Part shown: one piece after another, positions 6,735 through 12,918 of the stretch | Numbering within the stretch: the first letter of the stretch is position 1 | Layout: every line of letters begins with the position of its first letter | NCBI GenBank assembly: GCA_013360535.1 | Contig: JABWBL010000044.1 | Coordinates: 1-12,918, forward strand | Direction: 5' to 3' | Origin: Planctomycetaceae bacterium | Lineage (GTDB): Bacteria > Planctomycetota > UBA1135 > GCA-002686595 | Length of the DNA: 12,918 nucleotides | Notes under the pieces: generated by a model | What the model saw: the letters and a program-made list of their open reading frames with translations, nothing else | Told to the model about the DNA's origin: nothing | The model's database searches: none | Program-made: the position numbers and the translations under genes

Positions 6735-8795
6735 CTACTTGGCCTCGACCTTCGTGTCCGCGTAGTCGAGGTCGATCGCCGGCGGCGTGCCGCCGGGCCC
6801 GGTGAGGTAGTGCTCGATCCACTGCTGCATGCGCAGGTTGTAGTCGAGCCGTGCCGCCGCCTTGCGGTTGCCGTGGCCTTCGCCTGGGTACAGCACGAGC
6901 CGCACCGGCGCCGCGCTGCGCAGCTTGAGGTGGCGGTACATCTCGCGCGACTGGCCGGGGTTCACTCGCGGGTCGTCCTTGCCGTGCAGGATGAGCAGCG
7001 GCGTCTTGCACTGGCCCGCGTAGAAGATCGGGCTGCGCTCGAGCATCTTGGTCCAGTCCTCCCACGGGCGGTGCAGCGCGTGCACGAAGAACTCCTCGTC
7101 GGGAATGTCGGTCGTGCCGACCTTCGAGATCTTGTCGGAGATGCCGACGAACATCACGCCCGCCGCGATGCGGTCGGAATAGCGCGTCGAGAGCCACGCG
7201 GTCGCGTAACCGCCGTAAGAACCGCCGGTGACGGCGACCTTCGTGCCGTCGACGAGGCCCGTCGCGACGAGGTGATCGACGGCGTCGATCAGGTCGTCGA
7301 ATTCCTTGCCGGCCGCATCGGCCTGGCTCGACTTCGCGAAGGCCATGCCGCGTCCGGTCGAGCCGCGGTAGTTGGTGTGCATCACCGCGAAGCCGCGCGC
7401 GGCCGCGGTCTGCGCCGGGTCGCCGTAGCTCGTGAGCCAGCCATTGGAGTGGTGCGACTCCGGCCCGCCGTGCACGTACAGGATCAGCGGGTAACGCTGG
7501 CCCTTCTTCTCGTCGAGCGGACGCACGAGCACGCCCTCGAGCTCGAGTCCGTCGCGCGCCTTGAAGCGCACGACTTCCTGCGGCGCGAGGCGGTACTTCT
7601 CGAAGCCGGGGTTGGAGTGCGTGAGCCGGCGCGGCGCGGCCTCGCCGTGCGCCATCGTGTAGACCTCGGGCACGTGCGTCGGGGAGTTCGCGACGAACGC
7701 TCCGCGCAGGCCGTCGCTCGAGAGCGAGACCGACGTGAGGATCGGTCCACCGGTCGCGACGAGCACTTTCGGCTGAACCTTCGCGAGATCGCCGAGCGCG
7801 AGCTTCTCGAAGCTCACCTCGACGCCGCGCGCGAGCACGGTCAGCATCGAATCCGGCGTCTGCCACGCGAACGCCTCGCAGTCGCCCTCGAGGCCCGGCA
7901 GCACCTCGACCGGCGCGCCACCGCTCGCCGGGGCGAGCATCAGGCGCCCGTCGGTCGGGTCATTGCGGTCGCCGGCGGCGATGATCGCGATGCGCGCGCC
8001 ATCGGGGCTCCACGCGACTTCGCCGAGTTTTCCGGGGTTTTCGATGCGCGCGAGGGCCTGGCCCTCGGCCGAGACGATCGCGACCTGCTTGCGCATGTAG
8101 TCGTCGTCCACGAGCGGCGAGGCCGCGACAGTGAGCGCGAGCGCGTCGCCCTTGGGGTTCCACTGCGCCGCCGAGACATGGCCCTCGACGCCCAGCTTGG
8201 TGGGCTTCGCCTCGTCGAACAGCGTGCCGACCCACGGCTTCGACCAGCGCACGTCCTCCTCGTAGATCTCCTGCGTGAAGCCCTTGCCGCGCGCGGCCTT
8301 GCGCGCCGCGTTCTCGGGCTCGAGGCTCACGACGACGACGCGCTTGCCATCGGGGTGCAGGTCGAAGGCCGAGATCGACTCGTCGGCCGCCTCGGCCCGG
8401 CGCGCTTCACCACCGGCGAGCTCGATCATGTAGAGCGCCGTGGACTTGTCGTCACCGCGCTTCTGGAGGAACGCGATCGCCTTGCCATCCGCGGTCCAGC
8501 GCGGGCTCGACACGTTGCCCTTGCCCGTCACGTAGGGCCGCGAGACGCCGCTCGCGATGTCGACGACGTGCAGCTCGGTCCACGAGCCGCCGTCCTCGTC
8601 GACGCCCGGCTTGCGCGGCACCGCAAGCACGTACGCGATCTGAGTGCCATCTGGCGAGATCTCGGCCGTGGTCACCGCGCGCAGCTCGGCGACACGATGG
8701 GCGGTGAGAACGTCGGCCGGCGCCGCGGAGGCGGCAAACGCGGTCGACAGCGTGGGAACGGTGAGCAGGAGCGCGAGAGCGCTGGGGGCACGCAT
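6735..8795 (-). CDS. Secreted S9-family (prolyl oligopeptidase-type) serine peptidase
   Basis: 686 residues, in the usual range for dipeptidyl- or acylaminoacyl-peptidase-like S9 enzymes. Residues 1-24 are a signal peptide with a likely AxA cleavage site (FAASAAPAD). Residues about 30-400 form a WD40-like/PD40 beta-propeller, shown by repeated blades such as ISPDGTQIAYV, WTADGKAIAFL, LHPDGKRVVVV, WNPKGDALAL and WSPDGARIAII. Residues about 410-680 are the alpha/beta-hydrolase domain, with the oxyanion HGGPE motif at H442. The catalytic triad is complete: Ser526 in GGSYGGY, Asp608 in HGKDDPRV and His641 in GEGHG. It should cleave short peptides in the periplasm or at the surface; exact specificity cannot be read. 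Start ATG 8795-8793 has GGAGG 5 nt upstream and a promoter-like pair 30-58 bp upstream. The stop is TAG, 34 bp before the transporter gene. Confidence 0.95.
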   Translation of the reverse strand: MRAPSALALLLTVPTLSTAFAASAAPADVLTAHRVAELRAVTTAEISPDGTQIAYVLAVPRKPGVDEDGGSWTELHVVDIASGVSRPYVTGKGNVSSPRWTADGKAIAFLQKRGDDKSTALYMIELAGGEARRAEAADESISAFDLHPDGKRVVVVSLEPENAARKAARGKGFTQEIYEEDVRWSKPWVGTLFDEAKPTKLGVEGHVSAAQWNPKGDALALTVAASPLVDDDYMRKQVAIVSAEGQALARIENPGKLGEVAWSPDGARIAIIAAGDRNDPTDGRLMLAPASGGAPVEVLPGLEGDCEAFAWQTPDSMLTVLARGVEVSFEKLALGDLAKVQPKVLVATGGPILTSVSLSSDGLRGAFVANSPTHVPEVYTMAHGEAAPRRLTHSNPGFEKYRLAPQEVVRFKARDGLELEGVLVRPLDEKKGQRYPLILYVHGGPESHHSNGWLTSYGDPAQTAAARGFAVMHTNYRGSTGRGMAFAKSSQADAAGKEFDDLIDAVDHLVATGLVDGTKVAVTGGSYGGYATAWLSTRYSDRIAAGVMFVGISDKISKVGTTDIPDEEFFVHALHRPWEDWTKMLERSPIFYAGQCKTPLLILHGKDDPRVNPGQSREMYRHLKLRSAAPVRLVLYPGEGHGNRKAAARLDYNLRMQQWIEHYLTGPGGTPPAIDLDYADTKVEAK

Positions 8796-8800
8796 GGTTT

Positions 8801-8805
8801 CCTCC
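8801..8805 (-). promoter_or_regulatory. Ribosome binding site of the S9 peptidase
   Basis: The minus strand reads GGAGG with 5 nt to ATG 8795-8793. It fits the start that yields a complete signal peptide. Confidence 0.7.
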
Positions 8806-8824
8806 GGAATGGACAGGGGTCCGG

Positions 8825-8853
8825 AGGATACCGGCGCAGCCGGGGCTCGTCAC
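8825..8853 (-). promoter_or_regulatory. Possible sigma70-type promoter for the peptidase-transporter unit
   Basis: On the minus strand, GTGACG (8853-8848) is followed after exactly 17 nt by TATCCT (8830-8825). Each hexamer matches its consensus (TTGACA, TATAAT) at four of six positions. A start about 7 nt downstream would give a leader of roughly 20 nt containing the GGAGG site. The -35 lies inside the hairpin at 8843-8875, so a transcript arriving from the radical SAM gene and initiation here would share the same DNA. In GC-rich DNA the match could be chance. Confidence 0.4.
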
Positions 8854-8875
8854 GGCGCAGGCGCCGCGCGAGCCC
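8843..8875 (-). terminator. Strong GC hairpin after the second radical SAM gene
   Basis: Outer arms GGGCTCG (8843-8849) and CGAGCCC (8869-8875) are perfectly complementary over 7 bp. Inside them CGGCG (8853-8857) and CGCCG (8862-8866) form a second 5-bp stem closing a 4-nt loop. It begins 13 bp after the radical SAM stop codon, as expected for a terminator or an mRNA 3'-end structure. No T run follows on the minus strand, so intrinsic termination would be of the U-tract-less kind or Rho-assisted. Confidence 0.5.
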
Positions 8876-8887
8876 GCGACCGCACGT

Positions 8888-10516
8888 TCAATCCATGTGC
8901 GCGACGACGCGCTCGTCGCCCATCTGCAGCGAGACCCGCAGCGTTTCCGCGCGTTGGGTGAAGCGCCGCTCGAGGCCCTTGAACATGGCCTGGTACGTGC
9001 GCAGCACGCCCTTGGTCGCGAGGCGGTACGTGAAATCGACCCACGTCCAGTAGCGCGGCCCCTTCAGGCCCTGGGCGCGCGCGTACAGGCCCGCCTGCTC
9101 GGCGACGAGGTACTCCGCGTGCAGCATGAACAGCACGAGGTACGGCCGGTACATCCAGCGCGGCTTGATCAGCTTCGGCAGGTACTTCACGAGCCACGGA
9201 TTGCGCACCGCGATCGGGAAGAGCTTGTGCAGGTTCTCGATCTGGCGCTTCTGGTCGCTCTCGACCGGCAGCGAGCGGCGGAAGTTCACGGGGAACTGGT
9301 CGAGGCTCGACACCGCGTAGCCCATCTGCGTGGTGGTGTCGGTGATGTCGAACATCGGGTACGGCTGCATCAGGCTGACCATCGGATGGTCGACCTTGCA
9401 CTCGACGTTGAGGCGCACGGTGTCGAGCTCGTCCTCGATCGTCGCGCCCGGCGCGCCGAGGATGTTGAGCGAGCCGAGGCGAATGCCGTGCTTGGTGATC
9501 CAGCCCGAGGCCTGCACGAGCTGCTGGCGCGTCGTGTTCTTGCGGAACAGCGTGTTGCGCACGTGGTCGTTCGCCGCCTCGATCGCGATGCGCGCGTAGA
9601 CGCAGCCGGCCTTGCGCAGGAGTTCGATGTGGCGCTCCGTCGTCAGGTTCGCCATCAGGATCACATCGAACGGCAGCCCGATTTCCTTGGGGTAACGCTC
9701 GCAGAACTCCTCGAGCCACGAGCTCTTCAGGTTGAAGATGTCGTCGACGAAGTGCAGGAACTTCAGGTTGTACTTGGCGCGGACCTGCTTGATTTCCTCG
9801 AGGATGTGGTCGACCGAGCGCTTGCGCGTGTACTCCTTGTTGTTGGCCGAATACACCTTCTTCTTCCACGCGTGGTGGAAGCAGAACGAGCAGTTCATCG
9901 GGCAACCGCGCTGCGTGACGAACACCTTGCGGTCGCAGTCGGCGTAGATCGGCGCCGCGTCGTACACCACCTCGCGGTCGGGCTGGCCGAGCTCGTCGAG
10001 GTTCTGCACGAGCGGCCGCACGGGGTTCTTCGCGATCTCGCCCGACTTCGTGTCCTTGACCCACAGGTTCTGCACGTCCGAGAAGTCGCGGCCTTCGGCG
10101 ACGCGCTCGAGCAACTCGACGATCGCCTGCTCGCCTTCGCCGCGGCAGACCACGTCGATGCCGTCGGTCTCGATGTACTCGGGGCTGAACGTCGGGTGTG
10201 GCCCGCCGAAGACCGAGAGCACGCCCGGCAGCTCGCGCTTCACGCGCTGGTTGATCTCGGCGAGGTACAGGTGCATGCCCGTCATCACCGAGTACGCGAC
10301 CACGTCGGGGTTGTACTCCTTGAGCTTCTGCACCCAGTCGCGGTCGGGCACGAACAGCGCCTTGGTCTGGTGCCCCGCGTCCTTGATGGCGCGCGACAGC
10401 CACATGATCCCGAGCATCTCCTGCGGCAGGTATTCCTCGATGAACAGGACGCGGAGACTCTTCTTTGGCGTTTGGGTGATCACGGTGGTGTCGTCGGGGG
10501 TATGGGCGAGCGCCAC
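8888..10516 (-). CDS. B12-binding-type radical SAM protein (second of the pair)
   Basis: 542 residues. Residues about 20-150 form a Rossmann-like cobalamin-binding domain with the subfamily's GGPHPTFSPE (104-113) and CRGEGEQAI (124-132) motifs. The methionine-synthase DxHxxG loop is absent, as in many B12-dependent radical SAM enzymes. The radical SAM domain starts at C205-x3-C209-x2-C212 (GCPMNCSFC), which binds the 4Fe-4S cluster; FVDDIF (257-262), IAIEAAN (310-316) and LNILGAPG (350-357) are the expected later strands. About 125 C-terminal residues (YLPKLIKPRWMYRPYL onward) are rich in aromatic and basic residues and unassigned. Members methylate unactivated carbons or phosphorus or do other radical chemistry; the substrate is unknown. 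The start is GTG 10516-10514, limited by an in-frame TGA two codons upstream. The Shine-Dalgarno is poor (GAGG only 1 nt away), and GTG at 10483 is an alternative. Confidence 0.88.
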   Translation of the reverse strand: MALAHTPDDTTVITQTPKKSLRVLFIEEYLPQEMLGIMWLSRAIKDAGHQTKALFVPDRDWVQKLKEYNPDVVAYSVMTGMHLYLAEINQRVKRELPGVLSVFGGPHPTFSPEYIETDGIDVVCRGEGEQAIVELLERVAEGRDFSDVQNLWVKDTKSGEIAKNPVRPLVQNLDELGQPDREVVYDAAPIYADCDRKVFVTQRGCPMNCSFCFHHAWKKKVYSANNKEYTRKRSVDHILEEIKQVRAKYNLKFLHFVDDIFNLKSSWLEEFCERYPKEIGLPFDVILMANLTTERHIELLRKAGCVYARIAIEAANDHVRNTLFRKNTTRQQLVQASGWITKHGIRLGSLNILGAPGATIEDELDTVRLNVECKVDHPMVSLMQPYPMFDITDTTTQMGYAVSSLDQFPVNFRRSLPVESDQKRQIENLHKLFPIAVRNPWLVKYLPKLIKPRWMYRPYLVLFMLHAEYLVAEQAGLYARAQGLKGPRYWTWVDFTYRLATKGVLRTYQAMFKGLERRFTQRAETLRVSLQMGDERVVAHMD

Positions 10517-10548
10517 GCCTCATGCGAGTTGCGTGCCAGCGCCTCGCC

Positions 10549-10622
10549 CCTTTCGACGGCCCCGCCCGCGGCGCTGCCTACTCACTTGGACCACCAACGG
10601 ACCGTCGAGAACCCGCGAAAGG
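10549..10622 (-). repeat. Interrupted inverted repeat in the leader of the second radical SAM gene
   Basis: CCTTTCGACGG (10549-10559) is complementary to CCGTCGA (10602-10608) plus AAGG (10619-10622), with 10 nt bulged between those two pieces. An alternative 7-bp pairing joins CCTTTCG (10549-10555) to CGAAAGG (10616-10622). The 161-bp gap containing it (10517-10677) has no credible gene. The arms could fold the 5' leader of the downstream gene in two ways. Confidence 0.35.
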
Positions 10623-10638
10623 CCGCGTAAGACCTACG

Positions 10639-10679
10639 AGTTCGCATCCCGGGCACTGGCGCCCGCGCCGGCGCGAACT
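10639..10679 (-). terminator. Hairpin at the end of the first radical SAM gene
   Basis: AGTTCGC (10639-10645) pairs perfectly over 7 bp with GCGAACT (10673-10679). Inside, CGGGC (10650-10654) pairs with GCCCG (10661-10665) around a 6-nt loop. The upstream arm on the minus strand includes two bases of the TAG stop codon (10680-10678). A T tract is lacking. It is probably a transcript-end structure separating the two radical SAM genes. Confidence 0.4.
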
Positions 10680-12309
10680 ACCCCGCGGTCGTCTTCGTCA
10701 TCGCGTCGCTCGAGCGCGACGCCGCGTTGCCCGACGTGCCCGTCTTGTGGCCGGGGTCGACCCACGAGCGCGACAGCTCCGGCCGCGGGAAGAGCTTGCG
10801 CTCGATGCGGTTGTAGACGTCGAAGGCCCGCGCCTCGAGCACACCGAAGTTCCAGTTGTTGTCGCGCAGGCGCGACTCGGCGCGCTTCTCCCAGAAGCCG
10901 ATCTTGCCGCGCGCGAGCCCGTAGCTCAGCGTCACGTAGTGCTGGTAGAGCTTGCGGCGCTCGGCGACGTGCGGCGGGATCTTGCCCGGCCAGGTCTCCT
11001 CGAGGTGGTACTCGCCGATCGAGCCCCACTCCTCGATCTTCTGCGGCGGCTGGTAGCCGAGCGAGATCGCCTCGTCCCACATCGCCGTGCCCGGGATCGG
11101 CCTGTACGGCCAGACCGTCGGACGCGCGAGCGGCGCCGCGACGTGCAGGCGCCGGCACTGGTCGATCGTCGCGATCATCGACTCCGGGCCCTCGCCCGGG
11201 TAGCCGATGATGTACGTCACCGAAGCGCACACGCCGCGCTTGTCCATCTCGACGGCGGCGGCGATGTTGTCGTCGTCCTTGATGGGCTTGCCGATGCGCT
11301 TCATCATCTCGTTCGTGCCCGCTTCGGCGCCGATCTCGGCGACGTACATGCCCGCCTTCGCCATCGCGTCGAGCACGTCGGGCTTGTAGCTGAGGATGGA
11401 ATGCGTCTCGATGAACGCGTTCCACCAGAACTTCAGGTCGCGCGCGAGCATGCCCTCGGCGAACTCCTTGGTGCGCTTCTGCAGCACACCGAAGTTCGCG
11501 TCGTGGAAGCGCACGGTGTCGAAGCCCCAGCGCTGCTGGAGATCCTGCAGGTCGTCGAGCATCCGGTCGGCCGGCATCGCCTTCCAGCGGCGGTCGGTGA
11601 CGATCGGCGAGCAGCAGAACGTGCACGGCTCCGGGCAGCCGTAGCTCGAGAAGTACGTGATGCCGAAGTACGGCTTGCGCGAGCCGATCGCTGGCGGCGT
11701 CGGCATGCGCAGGATGTGCTTGTGGCTGCCCTGCTGGAGCTGGCGGTCGCGGTACGGCGCGATGTCGAGCAGGTGCCAGGCGCAGTTGTGCACGCCGTCC
11801 CAGCCGACGACGCCGCGCTTCTCGGTCTTGACGACTTGACCGTCGCGCCACAGCGCGAGGCCCGCGATCGACTCGAGCGAGGTGCCCGCATCGATCGCCT
11901 GGACGACGTCGAGGAACGCATGCTCGCCCTGGCCGAGCACGACCGCGTCGTACAGGCCCGTCGCGAGCTGCAGCTCGGGCCGCACGCTCGCGAACCAGCC
12001 GCCGATGATGCTCGGGAGCTTCGGGAAGCGCTGCTTGACCTTGCTCGTGGCACGGAACCCATCCGTCACCATGAACCCGAGGATCCCGGTGGTCGCGTAC
12101 AGGAACGCGCCCTCGCAGGCCTCGAGCAGTCGCCGGTGCGCTTCCTCCTGCTCGTACAGGTGCGCGTCGACGATCACGACCTCGTAGCCTTCCTTGTCGG
12201 GGAAGGCCGCGATCGTGAGCATCTCCAGCGGCAGCATGTCCCCGCTGCACGGCGGGCCGATGGTCGAGTCGACCTGCTGGGGCTGGTAGAGGACGATCTT
12301 CTTCTTCAT
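10678..12309 (-). CDS. B12-binding-type radical SAM protein (first of the pair)
   Basis: 543 residues. The N-terminal Rossmann-like domain (about 1-165) shows PLEMLTIAAF (27-36), the GYEVVIVDA strand (41-49), IIGGWFA (101-107) and the LGQGEHAF signature (125-132) of cobalamin-binding radical SAM proteins. D48-x-H50 follows the second strand and so is not the methionine-synthase DxHxxG motif. The radical SAM cluster motif is C225-x3-C229-x2-C232 (GCPEPCTFC), followed at once by C233. Later motifs include FHDANFG (268-274), IGAEAGTNEMM (326-336) and YIIGYPGEG (366-374). The last 25 or so residues are Gly/Ser/Thr-rich and probably disordered. It is likely a methyltransferase or other radical enzyme; the substrate cannot be read. 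ATG 12309-12307 is the first start after an in-frame TGA five codons upstream; there is no clear Shine-Dalgarno. A 161-bp gap separates it from its paralogue. Confidence 0.88.
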   Translation of the reverse strand: MKKKIVLYQPQQVDSTIGPPCSGDMLPLEMLTIAAFPDKEGYEVVIVDAHLYEQEEAHRRLLEACEGAFLYATTGILGFMVTDGFRATSKVKQRFPKLPSIIGGWFASVRPELQLATGLYDAVVLGQGEHAFLDVVQAIDAGTSLESIAGLALWRDGQVVKTEKRGVVGWDGVHNCAWHLLDIAPYRDRQLQQGSHKHILRMPTPPAIGSRKPYFGITYFSSYGCPEPCTFCCSPIVTDRRWKAMPADRMLDDLQDLQQRWGFDTVRFHDANFGVLQKRTKEFAEGMLARDLKFWWNAFIETHSILSYKPDVLDAMAKAGMYVAEIGAEAGTNEMMKRIGKPIKDDDNIAAAVEMDKRGVCASVTYIIGYPGEGPESMIATIDQCRRLHVAAPLARPTVWPYRPIPGTAMWDEAISLGYQPPQKIEEWGSIGEYHLEETWPGKIPPHVAERRKLYQHYVTLSYGLARGKIGFWEKRAESRLRDNNWNFGVLEARAFDVYNRIERKLFPRPELSRSWVDPGHKTGTSGNAASRSSDAMTKTTAG

Positions 12310-12380
12310 GCGGCGCTGTCGTCAGGGTGCGGAGCAGGGAGCCGCCGCCGCGAGGGCTGTTCGGCTCGATTCCAGACCCC

Positions 12381-12401
12381 AGTGTAGCCTGCCGTGCACG
12401 G
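12381..12401 (-). promoter_or_regulatory. Possible -10 element with a 10-bp palindrome upstream of the first radical SAM gene
   Basis: The minus strand reads TACACT at 12386-12381, four of six matches to the -10 consensus, about 72 bp before ATG 12309. No good -35 sits at 16-18 nt spacing. A perfect 10-bp palindrome, CCGTGCACGG (12392-12401), lies where the spacer would be, which could be an operator in an activator- or repressor-controlled promoter. The rest of the 157-bp gap (12310-12466) shows no gene. Confidence 0.3.
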
Positions 12402-12466
12402 AAGAGTCGCCTGCGCGCCGGGCCCAGAACAATCGTCCCATCCGCTCCAGGGCTCGTCGCGCGAAG

Positions 12467-12748
12467 TCAGAGCCTCCATTGCCACGCTTGCCGCAGGCAC
12501 CCGAAGGCGAGGCTCGCAGCGTCGCCCCCACTCGCCGGCCGACGTGCGCTCGCCAGTTTCCACGCGAGCACTGCGGTGGCGACTCCGAGCGCCCCGAGCA
12601 GCGGTTTCCACAACGGCCCCAGCTGGCGCTGCCCGCGGTGGTGCAGGGCGATCAGGCCGCCCGCGACCCGGCGTTGCGAGCGCGCCTCGAGCGCCTCGAC
12701 GTACTCCTCAGGTGTCCTTGCCTCGATGCGGACCGCTCGTGTCGCCAT
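12467..12748 (-). CDS. Small single-pass membrane protein of unknown function
   Basis: 93 residues. ATG 12748-12746 is chosen because AAGGAG lies 7 nt upstream (complement of 12756-12761). Residues 1-25 are charged and helical (EARTPEEYVEALEARSQRR). There is one clear hydrophobic segment at about 48-66 (PLLGALGVATAVLAWKLA), followed by a basic stop-transfer pair. The C-terminal tail is weakly hydrophobic. I do not recognise a family; the RTPEE start recalls small membrane-associated proteins such as DUF3618, but the resemblance is too slight to name it. It overlaps the preceding gene by 41 bp in a different frame, so the two were probably translated together and may form a membrane complex. 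Confidence 0.62.
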   Translation of the reverse strand: MATRAVRIEARTPEEYVEALEARSQRRVAGGLIALHHRGQRQLGPLWKPLLGALGVATAVLAWKLASARRPASGGDAASLAFGCLRQAWQWRL

Positions 12749-12918
12749 CGTCGTGCTCCTTGCGCAACCGTTCGAGCTCGCGCGCGTCGCTCGCGCGCAT
12801 CCACAGGTGCAGGGCGGTCAAGAGCGCCGTGAGCAGCGTGAGCCCGGCCGCGATCTCTCCGAGCCACGGCGCGCGCTCGAACAACGCGAGCGCACCGCCG
12901 ACGACGCCGCGTGCGAAG
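12708..12918 (-). CDS. Membrane protein, C-terminal fragment (runs off right edge)
   Basis: Only the last 69 codons are present, reading from 12917 to the TGA at 12710-12708. A long apolar stretch (GEIAAGLTLLTALLTALHLWM, about 20 residues) follows an amphipathic segment (GGALALFERAPWLGE). The protein then ends in a charged helix rich in Arg, Glu and Lys (ARELERLRKEHDD). This layout is common in small holin-like or YqjE-like membrane proteins, but too little is visible to assign one. Its last 41 bases overlap the 93-residue membrane protein and carry that gene's ribosome binding site. Confidence 0.55.
   Translation of the reverse strand, partial: FARGVVGGALALFERAPWLGEIAAGLTLLTALLTALHLWMRASDARELERLRKEHDDGDTSGPHRGKDT
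12756..12761 (-). promoter_or_regulatory. Ribosome binding site inside the upstream gene that sets the 93-residue protein's start
   Basis: The minus strand reads AAGGAG with 7 nt to ATG 12748-12746. It is embedded in the codons for Arg-Lys-Glu of the upstream membrane protein. It is the main support for the long 41-bp overlap of the two genes. Confidence 0.6.

Noticed and set aside
6810..9053. Plus-strand open frame of 747 codons opposite the S9 peptidase
   Set aside because: Same antisense artefact; the minus strand has a full signal peptide, propeller and catalytic triad.
10678..12309. D48-x-H50 in the first radical SAM protein as a DxHxxG cobalamin His ligand
   Set aside because: It follows the second Rossmann strand rather than the first, and no Gly follows at the required place, so it is not the methionine-synthase-type motif.
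8897..12387. Long plus-strand open frames (577 and 621 codons) opposite the radical SAM genes
   Set aside because: Low-complexity Arg/Ala/Leu/Asp-rich translations with no recognisable motif. The minus-strand frames contain CxxxCxxC and the B12-domain motifs.
12306..12611. Minus-strand open frame filling the gap before the first radical SAM gene
   Set aside because: It overlaps the 93-residue membrane gene by about half, has no ribosome site and its translation is Arg/Ala/Gly-rich without features.
1..12918. tRNA, rRNA, CRISPR array, insertion sequence or prophage
   Set aside because: No cloverleaf or rRNA-like stretch, no regularly spaced repeats, no transposase or integrase motif and no flanking direct or terminal repeats were found on either strand.

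Overview
The window is GC-rich, and every gene I can support lies on the minus strand, so the reading order runs from high to low coordinates. The strongest taxonomic clue is a 1698-residue lipoprotein. It carries a PVC-type (Pirellula/Verrucomicrobia) membrane-bound dehydrogenase domain, the matching heme-c domain with CxxCH, FG-GAP/VCBS repeats and a DUF1080 domain. These families are greatly expanded in Planctomycetota and, less so, Verrucomicrobiota. A high-GC planctomycete is the best guess; this is inferred from family content, not from a marker gene.

Layout in reading order. At the right edge (12918-12467) are two overlapping genes for small membrane proteins: the C-terminal end of one and a complete 93-residue protein whose start is set by an AAGGAG site. 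A 157-bp gap with a possible promoter leads to two consecutive B12-binding-type radical SAM genes (12309-10678 and 10516-8888). They are distant paralogues of about 540 residues, each with an N-terminal Rossmann-like domain and a CxxxCxxC cluster motif. The 161-bp gap between them contains inverted repeats. After the second gene comes a GC-rich hairpin that overlaps a plausible -35/-10 pair. Next is a secreted S9-family (prolyl oligopeptidase-type) peptidase (8795-6735), followed 34 bp later by an EamA/DMT-type 10-helix transporter (6700-5807). After a 73-bp gap with two mutually exclusive hairpins comes a small Dabb (stress-responsive A/B barrel) gene (5733-5425). Its last 11 bases overlap the start of the giant lipoprotein gene (5435-339). 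An exported HEAT-like protein begins at 255 and runs off the left edge.

How the genes may work together. Tight spacing from the peptidase to the giant lipoprotein suggests one transcription unit, possibly extending to the HEAT-like gene, for peptide and sugar use at the cell envelope. The peptidase would degrade peptides outside the cytoplasm, and the transporter would move a small metabolite. The lipoprotein joins in one chain a calcium-type propeller, a possible carbohydrate-binding domain, a glucose-dehydrogenase-like propeller, a HEAT-like spacer, a c-type heme domain and a DUF1080 domain (3-keto-disaccharide hydrolase family). Read literally, this could be a one-polypeptide device that oxidises a glycoside, passes electrons to its own heme and cleaves the keto-glycoside. 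That is a hypothesis from domain order. The radical SAM pair looks like a separate unit for methylation or another radical modification of an unknown substrate; no recognisable biosynthetic partner gene is in the window. No rRNA, tRNA, CRISPR array or insertion sequence was seen.
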